Source of the DNA: an uncultured Gemmatimonadota bacterium
GTDB taxonomy: Bacteria > Gemmatimonadota > Gemmatimonadetes > Gemmatimonadales > Gemmatimonadaceae
Reading direction: 5' to 3'
NCBI GenBank assembly: GCA_946480295.1
Contig: CAMLIT010000027.1
Span: forward strand, 1 to 40,548
Length of the DNA: 40,548 bases
Shown: positions 32,427-40,548 of the stretch, one piece after another
Layout of the letters: every line of letters starts with the position of its first letter
Position numbering within the stretch: the stretch's first letter is position 1
Program-made: the position numbers and the translations under genes
The notes under the pieces: model-generated
What the model saw: the letters and a program-made list of their open reading frames with translations, nothing else
Told to the model about the DNA's origin: nothing
The model's database searches: none

Positions 32427-32759
32427 TCAGAAGCTGTCGAGCGCGCGCTCACGCGTGTCGGCGATCTGGAAGAGCGTGTCCAGCTTCGTCAGCTCGAAGA
32501 GCGTCTTCAGGTCGTCGTTCAGGTTGGCGAGCCGCAGCTCCCCGCCCTGCTCGCGGATCTTCTTGGACAGCGAGACGAGCACGCCGAGGCCGGAGCTGTC
32601 GATGTAGCCCGTCTGGGAGAAGTCGATCAGGAACTTCTTCTCGCCGCGCTCCAGCTCGTCGAGCACTTTCTGCTTCAGCTCCTGCCGGTTGCCGACGATG
32701 AGTTGGCCTTCGACATCCACCACGACGACGTCACCCTCCTTCTTGATCGAGAAGCTCAT
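32427..32759 (-). CDS. STAS-domain anti-sigma factor antagonist (RsbV/SpoIIAA-like)
   Basis: 110 residues, single STAS domain. [20 protein letters not shown] at 51-70 carries the phosphorylatable serine (S55 or S56) in the DSSGLG motif. When unphosphorylated such proteins bind the kinase and free its partner. AGGAG lies 8 nt before the ATG, which overlaps the pta stop. Translational coupling to pta links the stress or signalling switch to acetyl-CoA metabolism. Confidence 0.95.
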   Translation of the reverse strand: MSFSIKKEGDVVVVDVEGQLIVGNRQELKQKVLDELERGEKKFLIDFSQTGYIDSSGLGVLVSLSKKIREQGGELRLANLNDDLKTLFELTKLDTLFQIADTRERALDSF

Positions 32760-33790
32760 GACGTTCTCTCCTGACGGGACTCGGTGATGCTCGGTTCCGG
32801 CGGGCCTTCCGCCTGAAGGGCGGTGATCGCCGCCACATTGATAATGTCATCGGCAACGGCCCCGCGCGAGAGATCGCTGCACGGTCGCCGCAGCCCCTGG
32901 ATGATGGGACCGACGGCGCTCGCGCCGGCGAGCCGCTGCACCAGCTTGTACGCGATGTTCCCGGCATCCAGGGACGGGAACACCAGGACGTTCGCCCGTC
33001 CGGCGACGGGGCTGCCGGGCGCCTTGCGACCGGCCACAACCGGGACGAGCGCAGCATCCCCTTGCAATTCTCCGTCCACCGCGAGCCCCGGGGCGCGCGA
33101 GCGCAGCTCGTCGAGCGCGTGGTTCACGAGGTCGACGGAGGGACCGGCGGCGCTCCCGCGCGTGCTGAACGAGAGCAGCGCGACGCACGGCTCGTCGCCG
33201 ACGATGCGCCGCCGGTCGGCCGCGGCGGCGATGGCGATGTCGGCGAGCTGCGATGCGTCGGGATACGGCACCACGGCGCAGTCGGTGAAGGTCAGCACCT
33301 CCACCTGCTCGGTGCCGCGGAAGGGGGGCACGACCATGTAGAACGAGCTGGAGACGGTGCGCACGCCGGGCGCGGGGCCGACGAGCCAGAGCGCGGCGCG
33401 GAGCACGTCCCCGGTCGTGTGCACGGCGCCGGCGACGCAGCCGTCCGCCTCCCCGTCGCGCACGAGGGCATCGGCGAAGAAGAGAGACGTCCCCGAGAGG
33501 CGGTCCGCCTCCTCCTCGGTCATGCCCTTGTGCCGGCGCGCGGCGAGGAGCGCCGCCGCGTGGGCGGCACGCCGCGAGCCGGCGGCCGGATCCACGACCT
33601 CCACGCCGAGCGCGCGCACCGCGGCGTGCGTCTCCGGCGCCGCGGGATCGAGAAGCGCGACCGGCTCGACGATCCGGTCGCGCGTGAGCGCGGCGATGGC
33701 GGTGCGGGTCCGCTCGTCGGCCGTCTCCGGGAACACGATGCGTCGTCGGCGGGCCGCGGCGCGCGAACGGACCTCCTCGAGGAAGGTCAT
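32756..33790 (-). CDS. pta: Phosphate acetyltransferase
   Basis: 344 residues, the short Pta form. It interconverts acetyl-CoA and acetyl phosphate. [22 protein letters not shown] starts the domain. [36 protein letters not shown] and [25 protein letters not shown] are family blocks, and [20 protein letters not shown] is near the end. No acetate kinase is nearby. The ATG overlaps coaD (ATGA), and the stop overlaps the STAS gene. PTA versus phosphate butyryltransferase cannot be separated with full certainty by eye, but the C-terminal blocks favour Pta. Confidence 0.93.
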   Translation of the reverse strand: MTFLEEVRSRAAARRRRIVFPETADERTRTAIAALTRDRIVEPVALLDPAAPETHAAVRALGVEVVDPAAGSRRAAHAAALLAARRHKGMTEEEADRLSGTSLFFADALVRDGEADGCVAGAVHTTGDVLRAALWLVGPAPGVRTVSSSFYMVVPPFRGTEQVEVLTFTDCAVVPYPDASQLADIAIAAAADRRRIVGDEPCVALLSFSTRGSAAGPSVDLVNHALDELRSRAPGLAVDGELQGDAALVPVVAGRKAPGSPVAGRANVLVFPSLDAGNIAYKLVQRLAGASAVGPIIQGLRRPCSDLSRGAVADDIINVAAITALQAEGPPEPSITESRQERTS

Positions 33791-34266
33791 TGCCCGTCGT
33801 ACTTCCGCCGCAGGGCGCGCGCGACCGCGGGCGACACGAGGCCGGAGATGTCGCCGTGGTAGCGCGCGATCTCGCGCACGAGGCTCGCGCTGATGTAGGT
33901 CGTGTCGAGCGACGGGACCATGAACACCGTCTCGAGCTTCGGCGAGAGATGGCGGTTCATGAGGGCCATCTGGTACTCGTACTCGAAGTCGCTCACGGCG
34001 CGGAGCCCGCGGATGAGGAGCGAGGCCCCGGCGTCGCGGGCGAAGTCGACGAGCAGTCCGCTGAAGCTCCGGACCTCGATCGCCGGCTGGTCGGCGAGCG
34101 CCTCCCGGATCATCTCGACGCGCTCGTCCACCGTGAACAGCGGCTGCTTCGACGAGTTCACGGCGACGGCGACGACCAGCCGGTCCACGAACTGGAGGCT
34201 GCGCCGCATGAGGTCCTCGTGCCCGCGCGTGATCGGGTCGAAGCTGCCGGCGTAGATGGCGATCAA
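33787..34266 (-). CDS. coaD: Phosphopantetheine adenylyltransferase
   Basis: 159 residues from a TTG (start [20 protein letters not shown]), normal CoaD length. It makes dephospho-CoA from phosphopantetheine and [13 protein letters not shown] is the nucleotidyl-transferase (T/HxGH) motif, [22 protein letters not shown] the substrate region, and [11 protein letters not shown] takes the place of the ISSTxxR motif. A heptamer array begins 2 nt upstream of the TTG, leaving no Shine-Dalgarno, so the repeat may have displaced the original initiation region. Followed by pta with ATGA overlap. Confidence 0.95.
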   Translation of the reverse strand: MIAIYAGSFDPITRGHEDLMRRSLQFVDRLVVAVAVNSSKQPLFTVDERVEMIREALADQPAIEVRSFSGLLVDFARDAGASLLIRGLRAVSDFEYEYQMALMNRHLSPKLETVFMVPSLDTTYISASLVREIARYHGDISGLVSPAVARALRRKYDGQ

Positions 34267-34267
34267 G

Positions 34268-34417
34268 AGGGGCGAGGGTCGAGGGTCGAGGGGCGAGAGG
34301 GGGACGCGGGACGGGGGACGCGTGGTGGCGCAACGGCGTTCGATGGCACACCTCGGCACGAGATGGATCGCGATCTCGCGTGGTCGGACGCGGCGCGCGT
34401 CCCGCGTCCCGCGCCCC
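34268..34417. repeat. Heptamer element with inverted ends, between rsmD and coaD
   Basis: 34268-34322 contains GGGTCGA, GGGGCGA and GGGACGC-type units; 34393-34417 contains GCGTCCC units, the complement, about 70 nt further on. The element fills the whole rsmD-coaD gap and abuts the coaD start. Confidence 0.88.
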
Positions 34418-34936
34418 TCATTCGACGCGATAGAAGGTAATCACGGTCGACCCATATTTCCGCCGCTCCCCTTCCCCCGGCAGCACCTCGTCCCGCCGGT
34501 GCTCGATCCCGAGGACGTCGGCGAAGGGGGTCGCGAGCCAGGCTTCGGCGAGGCGCGCGGCCATGCCGAGGCCGTAGGGCGGGTCGGCGAAGGCGACGTC
34601 GAAGGCGTGCGCCGGGAGCCCCTGCACGAAGCGCAGGGCGTCGGCTCGGTGAATCACCGCCGCGTCACCCGCGCCGAGCGCGTCGATGTTCGCGCTCAGG
34701 GCGGCGAGGCTCCTCGGCGAGAGGTCCACGAACTCGGCGACCGCGGCGCCGCGCGACAGCGCCTCGAGCCCGAGCGCACCCGAGCCGGCGAAGAGGTCGA
34801 GCACCTTCGCGCCGGGGAGGAGCGGGTTCACGATGCTCATCCAGGCTTCGCGCACGCGGTCGGCGGTGGGCCGCACCCGGTCGTCGTGCGGCGCCTCGAT
34901 CCGGCGGCCCCGCCACTGCCCGGCGACGATGCGCAT
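34418..34936 (-). CDS. rsmD: 16S rRNA (guanine-N2)-methyltransferase RsmD
   Basis: 172 residues, normal length. MRIVAGQWRGRRIEAP and RPTADRVREAWMSIVNP form the typical N-terminus. VLDLFAGSGALGLEALSRGA is the SAM loop, and VAFADPPYGLG the catalytic DPPY motif. It methylates G966 of 16S rRNA (E. coli numbering). rsmD-coaD is a widespread pair; the pair here is split by a repeat. The ATG follows the recJ stop directly. Confidence 0.96.
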   Translation of the reverse strand: MRIVAGQWRGRRIEAPHDDRVRPTADRVREAWMSIVNPLLPGAKVLDLFAGSGALGLEALSRGAAVAEFVDLSPRSLAALSANIDALGAGDAAVIHRADALRFVQGLPAHAFDVAFADPPYGLGMAARLAEAWLATPFADVLGIEHRRDEVLPGEGERRKYGSTVITFYRVE

Positions 34937-36694
34937 TCAGGCGCGGAAGTCCACCAGGCGCGCCTGCAGCCGGGATTCGCCGTTCCACTCGTCGCGCTCG
35001 AGCCGGAACGCCACGTCGAGCGTCTGGCCGACGGCGAGCTCGCGCCCCCGCGGCGCCATCCCCCAGCCGAGCGCCGGGAGGTCCACTCCGTCCCCCTGGA
35101 GCTGGAGCCGCAGCCCGTCCTTGCCCACGGTACGCGGCGCGGCGGCGAGGCGCACCCCGCGCGCGACGAGCACCGGCGACGGGTTCCCCATCCCGCACGG
35201 CTCGAGGTGGCGCAGCATCGCCTCGAGGTCGGGCGTGATGTCGCCGAGCGAGAGCTCGAGGTCGATGCGCAGGTCGGGGATGAGGTCCTCGGGCGTGAGG
35301 CGCTCGCGCGCGACGTCGTTGAAGCGCCGCGCGAACTCCGGGACTCGTTCGGCGGCGATGGTGATCCCCGCCGCCGAGCGGTGGCCGCCGAAGCGGATCA
35401 GCAGGTCACGGCAGCCGGCGAGCCCCGCGTGCAGGTCGAACGCGGAGATGGAGCGCCCGGAGCCCTTCCCCTCCCCGCCCTCCACGGCGACGAGGATCGT
35501 CGGCCGCCCGAACTCCTCGACGATGCGCGAGGCGACGATCCCGATCACGCCCGGGTGCCATCCCTCCTCGGCGAGGACGATGCCGAACGTCTCGTCGAGG
35601 TCGAGCCGCTGCACCAGCTCGCGAGCGCGCGCCAGCGTGGCGCGGTCGACCTCCTGCCGGCGCGCGTTGAGCTCCTCGAGCTCGCGCGCGATCGCGTTGG
35701 CCTCGTGCTCGGAGGTCGCCATGAGCAGCTCGACGCCGCGCAGCGCGTGGCCGAGACGGCCGACGGCGTTCAGCCGCGGCGCGAGGATGAAGCCGACGCG
35801 CCCCGCCGTCAGCGTCTTGCCGTCGAGTCCCGCGGCGCGAATGAGCGCGCGCAGCCCCAGGTTCTGCGTCTCGGCGAGCAGCTTGAGGCCGTAGCGGACG
35901 AAGACGCGGTTCTCGCCACGCAGCGGCGCGATGTCGGCGACCGTGGCCAGCGCCACGAGGTCGAGCATCGCGAAGACGGCGTTCTCGTTCCCGCCGAGCG
36001 CGCGGGTGAGGGCGAGCGAGAGCTTGAAGACGACCCCCACCGCCGCGAGGTCCTTGTCGAGCGACGGGCAGCCGGGACGCTTGGGGTTGAGCACCGCGTA
36101 GGCCGCGTCCGGGAGCGGCCCGCCGGGCAGGTGGTGGTCGGTGACGATGACGTCCACGCCGGCGTCGCGCAGCTCGGCGATCGGCGCGTGCGCGCTCGTG
36201 CCGCAGTCGCACGTGACGACGACCGTGGCGCCGGCCGCCAGCGCGGCCCCGACGCCCGCGGCGCCGAGGTCGTAGCCGTCGAGCAGCCGGCGCGGGATGA
36301 ACGGCACGACGCGTCCGCCGAGCGCGCGCAGCGTCCGCGTGAGGATGGTCGTCGAGCACATCCCGTCGACGTCGTAGTCGCCGTGGACGAGGATCGTCTC
36401 GCCCCCGGAGATGGCGCGGGCGAGGCGCTCCACGGCGCGGTCGAGGTCGAGCAGCGTGTGCGGCTCGTGCAGGTGCTCGAGGCGCGGGCGGAGGTAGAGC
36501 TTCGCCGGGTCGGGGGCGCCGTAGCCGCGGATGGCGAGGAGCCGGCAGACCGCGCTCGGCAGGCGGAGCTCGGCCTCGAGGGCGGCGACGGCGGCCGGAT
36601 CCGGAGGCTCCGCGACGGTCCAGCGGGACTGTGGACGGCGCGGCCCGGAGGCCTGCGCCGAGCGCAGCGACGGGAGTGCGGCGGAGGCGGTCAC
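34937..36694 (-). CDS. recJ: Single-stranded-DNA-specific exonuclease RecJ
   Basis: 585 residues from a GTG; the first 25 residues are poorly conserved, so the start may be later. It is a 5'-3' ssDNA exonuclease for recombination and mismatch repair. HGDYDVDGMCSTTI near 104-117 is motif I with the metal Asp residues, VIVTDHHLPGG motif III, GRLGHALRGVELL the conserved core, and LIRFGGHRSAAGITI the DHHA1 motif. A C-terminal OB-fold is present. All catalytic motifs look intact. Confidence 0.95.
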   Translation of the reverse strand: MTASAALPSLRSAQASGPRRPQSRWTVAEPPDPAAVAALEAELRLPSAVCRLLAIRGYGAPDPAKLYLRPRLEHLHEPHTLLDLDRAVERLARAISGGETILVHGDYDVDGMCSTTILTRTLRALGGRVVPFIPRRLLDGYDLGAAGVGAALAAGATVVVTCDCGTSAHAPIAELRDAGVDVIVTDHHLPGGPLPDAAYAVLNPKRPGCPSLDKDLAAVGVVFKLSLALTRALGGNENAVFAMLDLVALATVADIAPLRGENRVFVRYGLKLLAETQNLGLRALIRAAGLDGKTLTAGRVGFILAPRLNAVGRLGHALRGVELLMATSEHEANAIARELEELNARRQEVDRATLARARELVQRLDLDETFGIVLAEEGWHPGVIGIVASRIVEEFGRPTILVAVEGGEGKGSGRSISAFDLHAGLAGCRDLLIRFGGHRSAAGITIAAERVPEFARRFNDVARERLTPEDLIPDLRIDLELSLGDITPDLEAMLRHLEPCGMGNPSPVLVARGVRLAAAPRTVGKDGLRLQLQGDGVDLPALGWGMAPRGRELAVGQTLDVAFRLERDEWNGESRLQARLVDFRA

Positions 36695-36732
36695 ACGGGA
36701 AAGCTAGGGCGCGTCCGAGCGGTGAACAAGCA

Positions 36733-37431
36733 TCATTCGGACGCGTACAGGAGCACGCCGCACCCCTCGCAGATCTCGGTCGCGCCGCTGCGCATCGCCG
36801 AGCGCCGCTGGAGCGGGAGCGTCGTGTCGCAGTGGCCGCAGGAGTGGCCGCGGAGGGGATAGATCGCGTGCACGTGGCGCCGCGCGATGCGGTCGTAGCG
36901 CGAGAGGAGGCTCCGCGGCACGCGGGCGGCCTTCTCGCCGCGGTCGCGCCGCTTCTCCGCGAGCTGCCGTTGGAGGTCGGCGCTGTCGGCGTCGAGCGAG
37001 GCGCGCGCCTGCTCCTGCGCCTGGCGCAGCTCCTCGATGGCCTGCTCGCGCGCGGCGACGGTGTGGCGCAGCTCGGCGAGGCGGGCGTTGCTGGCCTCGA
37101 GCTCCCGCTCGTCCTCGTCGATCATGCGCCGGGCCTGCTCGAGCTGGGCCATGGCGGCCGCCGCGCCGCGCGCATCGGTGATCGCGTTGAGCTGCGTCTG
37201 GTTGCGCTCCTGGAGCTGGCGGTGCTGGGTGATGCGGCCCTGGACCTCGCGGTGCCGCCGCTCCTCGGTCTCCACCGCCTTCCGTGCCTGCTCCAGCGAG
37301 GCGGCGGCCTGGTCGATCTCGTTCTGCATGGCGGCGATCCGGGGGGCGAGCTCGGCGAGCTTCGACTCCAGCTCGTGGATGACGACGTCGTCCTCCTGGA
37401 CCGCCAACAGCGCTGCTACATCGGGGTGCAC
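36733..37431 (-). CDS. Coiled-coil protein with C-terminal C4 zinc ribbon
   Basis: 232 residues from GTG at 37431 (MHPDVAALLAVQEDDVVIHELE), with GGAGG 4 nt upstream; a TTG at 37467 would add 12 residues and overlap dnaG. A long antiparallel coiled coil spans about 20-180. At the C-terminus, CGHCDTTLPLQRRSAM and then CEGCGVLLY give two CxxC pairs, as in the widespread family of predicted nucleic-acid-binding zinc-ribbon proteins (HP0958/CT398 type). Its role is not settled. It lies between dnaG and recJ. Confidence 0.85.
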   Translation of the reverse strand: MHPDVAALLAVQEDDVVIHELESKLAELAPRIAAMQNEIDQAAASLEQARKAVETEERRHREVQGRITQHRQLQERNQTQLNAITDARGAAAAMAQLEQARRMIDEDERELEASNARLAELRHTVAAREQAIEELRQAQEQARASLDADSADLQRQLAEKRRDRGEKAARVPRSLLSRYDRIARRHVHAIYPLRGHSCGHCDTTLPLQRRSAMRSGATEICEGCGVLLYASE

Positions 37432-37447
37432 GTACCCTCCACGAGGT

Positions 37448-39289
37448 TCATGATCGCGATCTGCCAAACGACTTCCAGCGGGAGCGCCCGAGCGCCTGCA
37501 TCTCGCCGAACAACCGGGCCTTCTCCCGGATCAGATCGTCCTTCTGGTCCTCCGAGGCGACCGGGAGGATCCGGTCGATCTCGGTCATGCGGTCGGCGAT
37601 CTCGCGCGAGAGGAGCGCGTTGAGGCTCCCGGCGACGATCTCGTCGGCCCGTTCCAGCCCGCCGTGCTCGGCGAGCAGCGCCTGGAGGACGGCGACGCCG
37701 TCGGGGTCCAGCGCCCGGGCGAGCTCCTCGGCGCCCGCGTCGGGGCCGAGCGAGACGAGCTCGGTGAAGATGCGACGATAGGGCGGGTGCGTGAAGCCCT
37801 CCGCGCCGACGCGCTCCGCCACCGCCTCGACGAAGCGCCGCTCGTGCAGCAGCACGCGCAGGAGCTCGTGCTCGGCGCCGACCGAGCCGGCGTCGAAGTC
37901 GCGGCGCCGCTCGCGCCCGCGCCCGCGCGCCATGGCCGGCGCGGGGCGCTCGTCGTCCGGCGGCGGCTCGGGCGGGGGCGCGCCGTGCGCCGCCTGCCGC
38001 GCGGCGGCCTCGTCGCGCTCGAGCAGCTCGCGCTCGAGCAGCTCGCGCGAGATGCCGGCGACTTCCGCCGTCCGCGCGATGTACAGGTCGCGCAGCAGGA
38101 GGTCGGCGGTGGCGCGGATCGTCGGCAGCAGCTTGTCGAGCGCTTCACGCTTGCGTCGCAGGTCCGAGAACCAGCCCCCTCGCTGCAGGATCTGCACCTT
38201 GCGGTCGAAAACGTCGATCGCATCGTGGATCGCGCGCTCCAGCCCCGGCGCGCCCGCCTTCGCCACGAAGGTGTCCGGATCCTCGCCCTCCGGCAGCGTG
38301 ATCACGCGCACGGAGACCCCGTTGCGGAGCAGCTCGTCACCGGCGCGGAAGGTCGCCTTCTGGCCGGCGAGGTCGCTGTCGTACAGCAGGAGCACGTTGC
38401 GCGTGTAGCGGCGGATGAGCGCCGCCTGCGCCTCCGTCATCGCCGTGCCGAGCGGCGCGACGACCTCCTCGATCCCGGCGAGCATGAGTCGGATGACGTC
38501 GAAGTAACCCTCGACGACGAGGAGGCGATCGGCCTTGCGGATGCTCTGCTTCGCCCAGTTCAGGCCGTAGAGCAGCTTGCGCTTGGCGAAGATCTCCGAC
38601 TCGGCGGAGTTGAGGTACTTCGGCTCGCCCTCGCCGAGCACGCGGCCGCCGAAGCCGACGACGCGCCCCTGCACGTCGAGGATCGGGAACATCAGCCGAT
38701 GGCGGAAGCGCGGCCGCAGCTCGCTCTCCCCTTCGCGCCGCAGGAGGAGCCCCGCCTCGACGAGGCGCTCGTCGTCGAAGCCGAGCGCCGCGAGGTGGTC
38801 GCGCAGCAGCGCCGCGTCGCGCGGGGCGAAGCCGAGCGAGAAGCGCGCCGCCTCGTCGAGGCCCATGCCGCGCGACTGGAGATACTCGCGGGCGACCGCG
38901 CCCTGCGGCGCGTCGCGGAGCTGCCGCTGGAAGAGCTCCGCCGCCGCGCCGTTCACCTCGAACAGCGGCGCGCGCGGGTCGGGCCCCTCGACGTGGCGCC
39001 GGACGTCGGTGACCTCGACGCCCGCCTTCGCCCCCACCCACTTCACCGCCTCGGTGAAGTCGAGCCCGAGCCGCTTCTCGACGAAGGTGAAGACGTCGCC
39101 CTTCTCGCCGCACACGAAGCAGATGTAGCCCCCCTTCGGCGAGACCGCGAAGTTGTCGTGCTTCCCCTGGTGGAAGGGGCACGGCCCGCGAAAGCCGGTG
39201 CCGACGCGCTTCAGGCGCACGAACTCGCCGACGATCTGCACGATGTCGGCCTCCTCGCGCACCCGCTCCACGATCTCGTCGGGGATCAT
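37448..39289 (-). CDS. dnaG: DNA primase
   Basis: 613 residues. It makes RNA primers for replication. The CHC2 zinc finger uses C37, H40, C57 and C60 (CPFHQGKHDNF, CFVCGEKGDVFTFV). The TOPRIM fold has LLVVEGYFDVIRL and LLYDSDLAGQKATFRAG with the metal acidic residues. GFGGRVLGEGEPKYLNS is the RNA-polymerase-domain motif. The C-terminal helicase-binding part begins near 440 after a Pro/Arg-rich linker. GGAG is 6 nt before the ATG, inside the mutS2 end; the mutS2 stop TAG touches the start. Confidence 0.97.
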   Translation of the reverse strand: MIPDEIVERVREEADIVQIVGEFVRLKRVGTGFRGPCPFHQGKHDNFAVSPKGGYICFVCGEKGDVFTFVEKRLGLDFTEAVKWVGAKAGVEVTDVRRHVEGPDPRAPLFEVNGAAAELFQRQLRDAPQGAVAREYLQSRGMGLDEAARFSLGFAPRDAALLRDHLAALGFDDERLVEAGLLLRREGESELRPRFRHRLMFPILDVQGRVVGFGGRVLGEGEPKYLNSAESEIFAKRKLLYGLNWAKQSIRKADRLLVVEGYFDVIRLMLAGIEEVVAPLGTAMTEAQAALIRRYTRNVLLLYDSDLAGQKATFRAGDELLRNGVSVRVITLPEGEDPDTFVAKAGAPGLERAIHDAIDVFDRKVQILQRGGWFSDLRRKREALDKLLPTIRATADLLLRDLYIARTAEVAGISRELLERELLERDEAAARQAAHGAPPPEPPPDDERPAPAMARGRGRERRRDFDAGSVGAEHELLRVLLHERRFVEAVAERVGAEGFTHPPYRRIFTELVSLGPDAGAEELARALDPDGVAVLQALLAEHGGLERADEIVAGSLNALLSREIADRMTEIDRILPVASEDQKDDLIREKARLFGEMQALGRSRWKSFGRSRS

Positions 39290-40548
39290 CTAGAACTCCG
39301 CCACCGTGACGCCGGCGCCTCCCTCGTTCCAGGCTCCCAGCCGGAACTGCTTCACGCGACTGTCCTTCTTCAGCATCTCGGCCACGCGCTCGCGCAGCGC
39401 GCCCGTGCCCTTCCCATGAATGATACGCAGGCTGCGCAGGTCCGCGCGCACCGCGGCGTCGAGCGCCTGCATCACGATACTCTCCACCTCGTCGGCGCGC
39501 ATCCCGCGCACGTCGATCTCGGTCGCGACGCGCTCCTCCGGCAGGTCGCCCGTCCAGGCGACCGCCTCCATCGCCGGCGCTTCCGTGGGCGCGAGGGCGC
39601 GCAGGGGCACCGTCATCTTGATCGCGCCGACCGCCACCAGCGCGTCGCCGTCGCGCAGCTCGAGGACGCGCCCCGTCTTGCCGGCGAGGGTGGAGATCTC
39701 GACGAAATCGCCGATGGCGAGGGACGCGGGACGCGCGACGCGGGACGCGTCCTTCGTCGCGGCGGCCGCCTCCCGCTTCGCCACGTTCGCCTCCTCGCGC
39801 TCCAGGCGATCGAGCTCCACGTTCTGCTTCTCGGCGAGCTGCTCGGCCCTGCGGCGCGCCTCGCGCGCGGCGGCATCGGCTTCCTCGGCCGTCTTCCGCT
39901 TCAGGTCCTTGATGACGCGGTCGATCTCGTGGCGGGCGTCGAGCAGGTAGCGGCGCGCCTCCTGGCGCGACTGCTTCTCGACGCCGCGCTCGCGCTCGCG
40001 CACGTTGCGCTCCCGCCGGGCGATGTCGGCGATGCGCTGCCGCGCGTCGTCGAGGATCGCGTTCGCCTCGCGCTCGCGCTCGGCCACCTGCTTCTCCTGC
40101 GCCTCGAGGCGCTCGATGAGCGCGGCGACGTCCCGCTCCTGCTGCGGGAGCCGCTCCTCGGCGCGCGCGACGACCGCTGGCGGGAGCGCGAGGCGGCGGG
40201 CGATGGCGATGCCATACGAGCGGCCGGGGATCCCCTTCACGAGGCGATACGTGGGCGCGAGCTCCACGGCGTCGAACTGGAGCGACGCGTTCACGACGCC
40301 AGGCACGGCGCCGGCGAGCTCCTTGAGCGTGCCGAGGTGCGTCGTCGCGATCGTCATCGTGCCGCGCGCCGTCAGCGCCTCGAGGATCGCCCAGCCGAGC
40401 GCCGCCCCCTCGGTGGGGTCCGTGCCCGACCCCAGCTCGTCCACGAGGACGAGCGAATCGCCCGTGGCGAGGCGCAGGATCTCGGAGAGGTTCCGCAGGT
40501 GCGCGCTGAACGTCGACAGGCTCGCCTCGATCGACTGCTCGTCGCCGA
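39290..40548 (-). CDS. mutS2: MutS2 (DNA mismatch/ribosome-rescue ATPase), C-terminal part
   Basis: 418 residues visible; the N-terminus lies beyond the window edge and the frame stays open there. It starts within the ATPase (GDEQSIEASLSTFSAHLRNL, then LVLVDELGSGTDPTEGAALG, the Walker B region) and continues with TIATTHLGTLKELAG. A long coiled coil spans the middle. The C-terminal Smr domain has IDVRGMRADEV and LRIIHGKGTGALR. The family suppresses recombination or splits collided ribosomes. A repeat-derived stretch (ASRVARPAS) lies in the linker before the last domains. Confidence 0.96.
   Translation of the reverse strand, partial: GDEQSIEASLSTFSAHLRNLSEILRLATGDSLVLVDELGSGTDPTEGAALGWAILEALTARGTMTIATTHLGTLKELAGAVPGVVNASLQFDAVELAPTYRLVKGIPGRSYGIAIARRLALPPAVVARAEERLPQQERDVAALIERLEAQEKQVAEREREANAILDDARQRIADIARRERNVRERERGVEKQSRQEARRYLLDARHEIDRVIKDLKRKTAEEADAAAREARRRAEQLAEKQNVELDRLEREEANVAKREAAAATKDASRVARPASLAIGDFVEISTLAGKTGRVLELRDGDALVAVGAIKMTVPLRALAPTEAPAMEAVAWTGDLPEERVATEIDVRGMRADEVESIVMQALDAAVRADLRSLRIIHGKGTGALRERVAEMLKKDSRVKQFRLGAWNEGGAGVTVAEF
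39718..39750. repeat. Heptamer array (GGGACGC) inside mutS2
   Basis: Four to five GGGACGC-type units, read in frame as the mutS2 linker between the coiled coil and the following small domain (SLAIGDFVEI). Similar units lie at 9618-9639, 24169-24185 and 34308-34417. Confidence 0.85.

Noticed and set aside
39290..40444. A complete gene starting at the ATG at 40444
   Set aside because: The frame continues to the window edge and encodes the MutS2 ATPase sequence before that Met, so the gene is truncated by the window.

Overview
The window is chromosomal DNA from a very GC-rich bacterium. Nearly all of it is densely packed housekeeping genes with 1-4 nt stop/start overlaps. Single-copy gene content, twin-arginine (Tat) signals on redox proteins, a Rex repressor, MutS2 and RNase Y, and abundant heptamer repeats fit a Gemmatimonadota-like organism. 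That assignment is inference from general gene content and style; no rRNA is present to confirm it.

Layout. 1-5667: redox genes. A Tat-exported 4Fe-4S ferredoxin subunit and the start of an NrfD-like membrane subunit lie on the minus strand. Divergent to them is a three-gene molybdenum hydroxylase operon related to E. coli PaoABC, whose small subunit carries an extra N-terminal thioredoxin-fold domain. 5751-6060: tRNA-Leu(UAA) and, on the minus strand, tRNA-Gly(GCC) with a clear promoter. 6065-9614: two proteins I cannot name with confidence, a probable (alpha/alpha)6 sugar-active protein and an exported, possibly outer-membrane protein. 9829-25291 (minus): a long run read as infC-rpmI-rplT-pheS-pheT-coiled-coil gene-zapA-rny-folD-xseA-xseB-ispA-dxs-nadK-recN, covering translation, cell division, RNA decay, one-carbon metabolism, DNA repair and isoprenoid precursors. 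25716-28743 (minus): arginine deiminase, a DnaQ-like exonuclease and a metallo-beta-lactamase-fold hydrolase. 28797-29452: rex with its operator, divergent from arginine deiminase. 29449-34266 (minus): coaD-pta-STAS-anti-sigma kinase-PP2C phosphatase-rsmA, in which a complete partner-switching module sits behind acetate/CoA genes. 34418-40548 (minus): mutS2 (cut by the window edge)-dnaG-zinc-ribbon protein-recJ-rsmD.

Non-coding signals deserve most attention. (1) infC probably starts at AUU behind a well-spaced Shine-Dalgarno and has an intrinsic terminator in its leader, so the infC-rpmI-rplT operon looks attenuated and autoregulated. (2) A near-perfect Rex operator lies between rex and the arginine deiminase gene. 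(3) Three copies of a palindromic intergenic element with GCCGCTCGGGA-type arms, and at least ten patches of 7-nt tandem repeats of four kinds, lie between genes, touch start codons (recN, coaD) and are read in frame inside xseA, pheS and mutS2. (4) A structured segment downstream of zapA sits where 6S RNA lies in many bacteria.

No transposase, CRISPR array, prophage or defence locus was seen. The best candidate for something undescribed is the repeat system, not a protein system.
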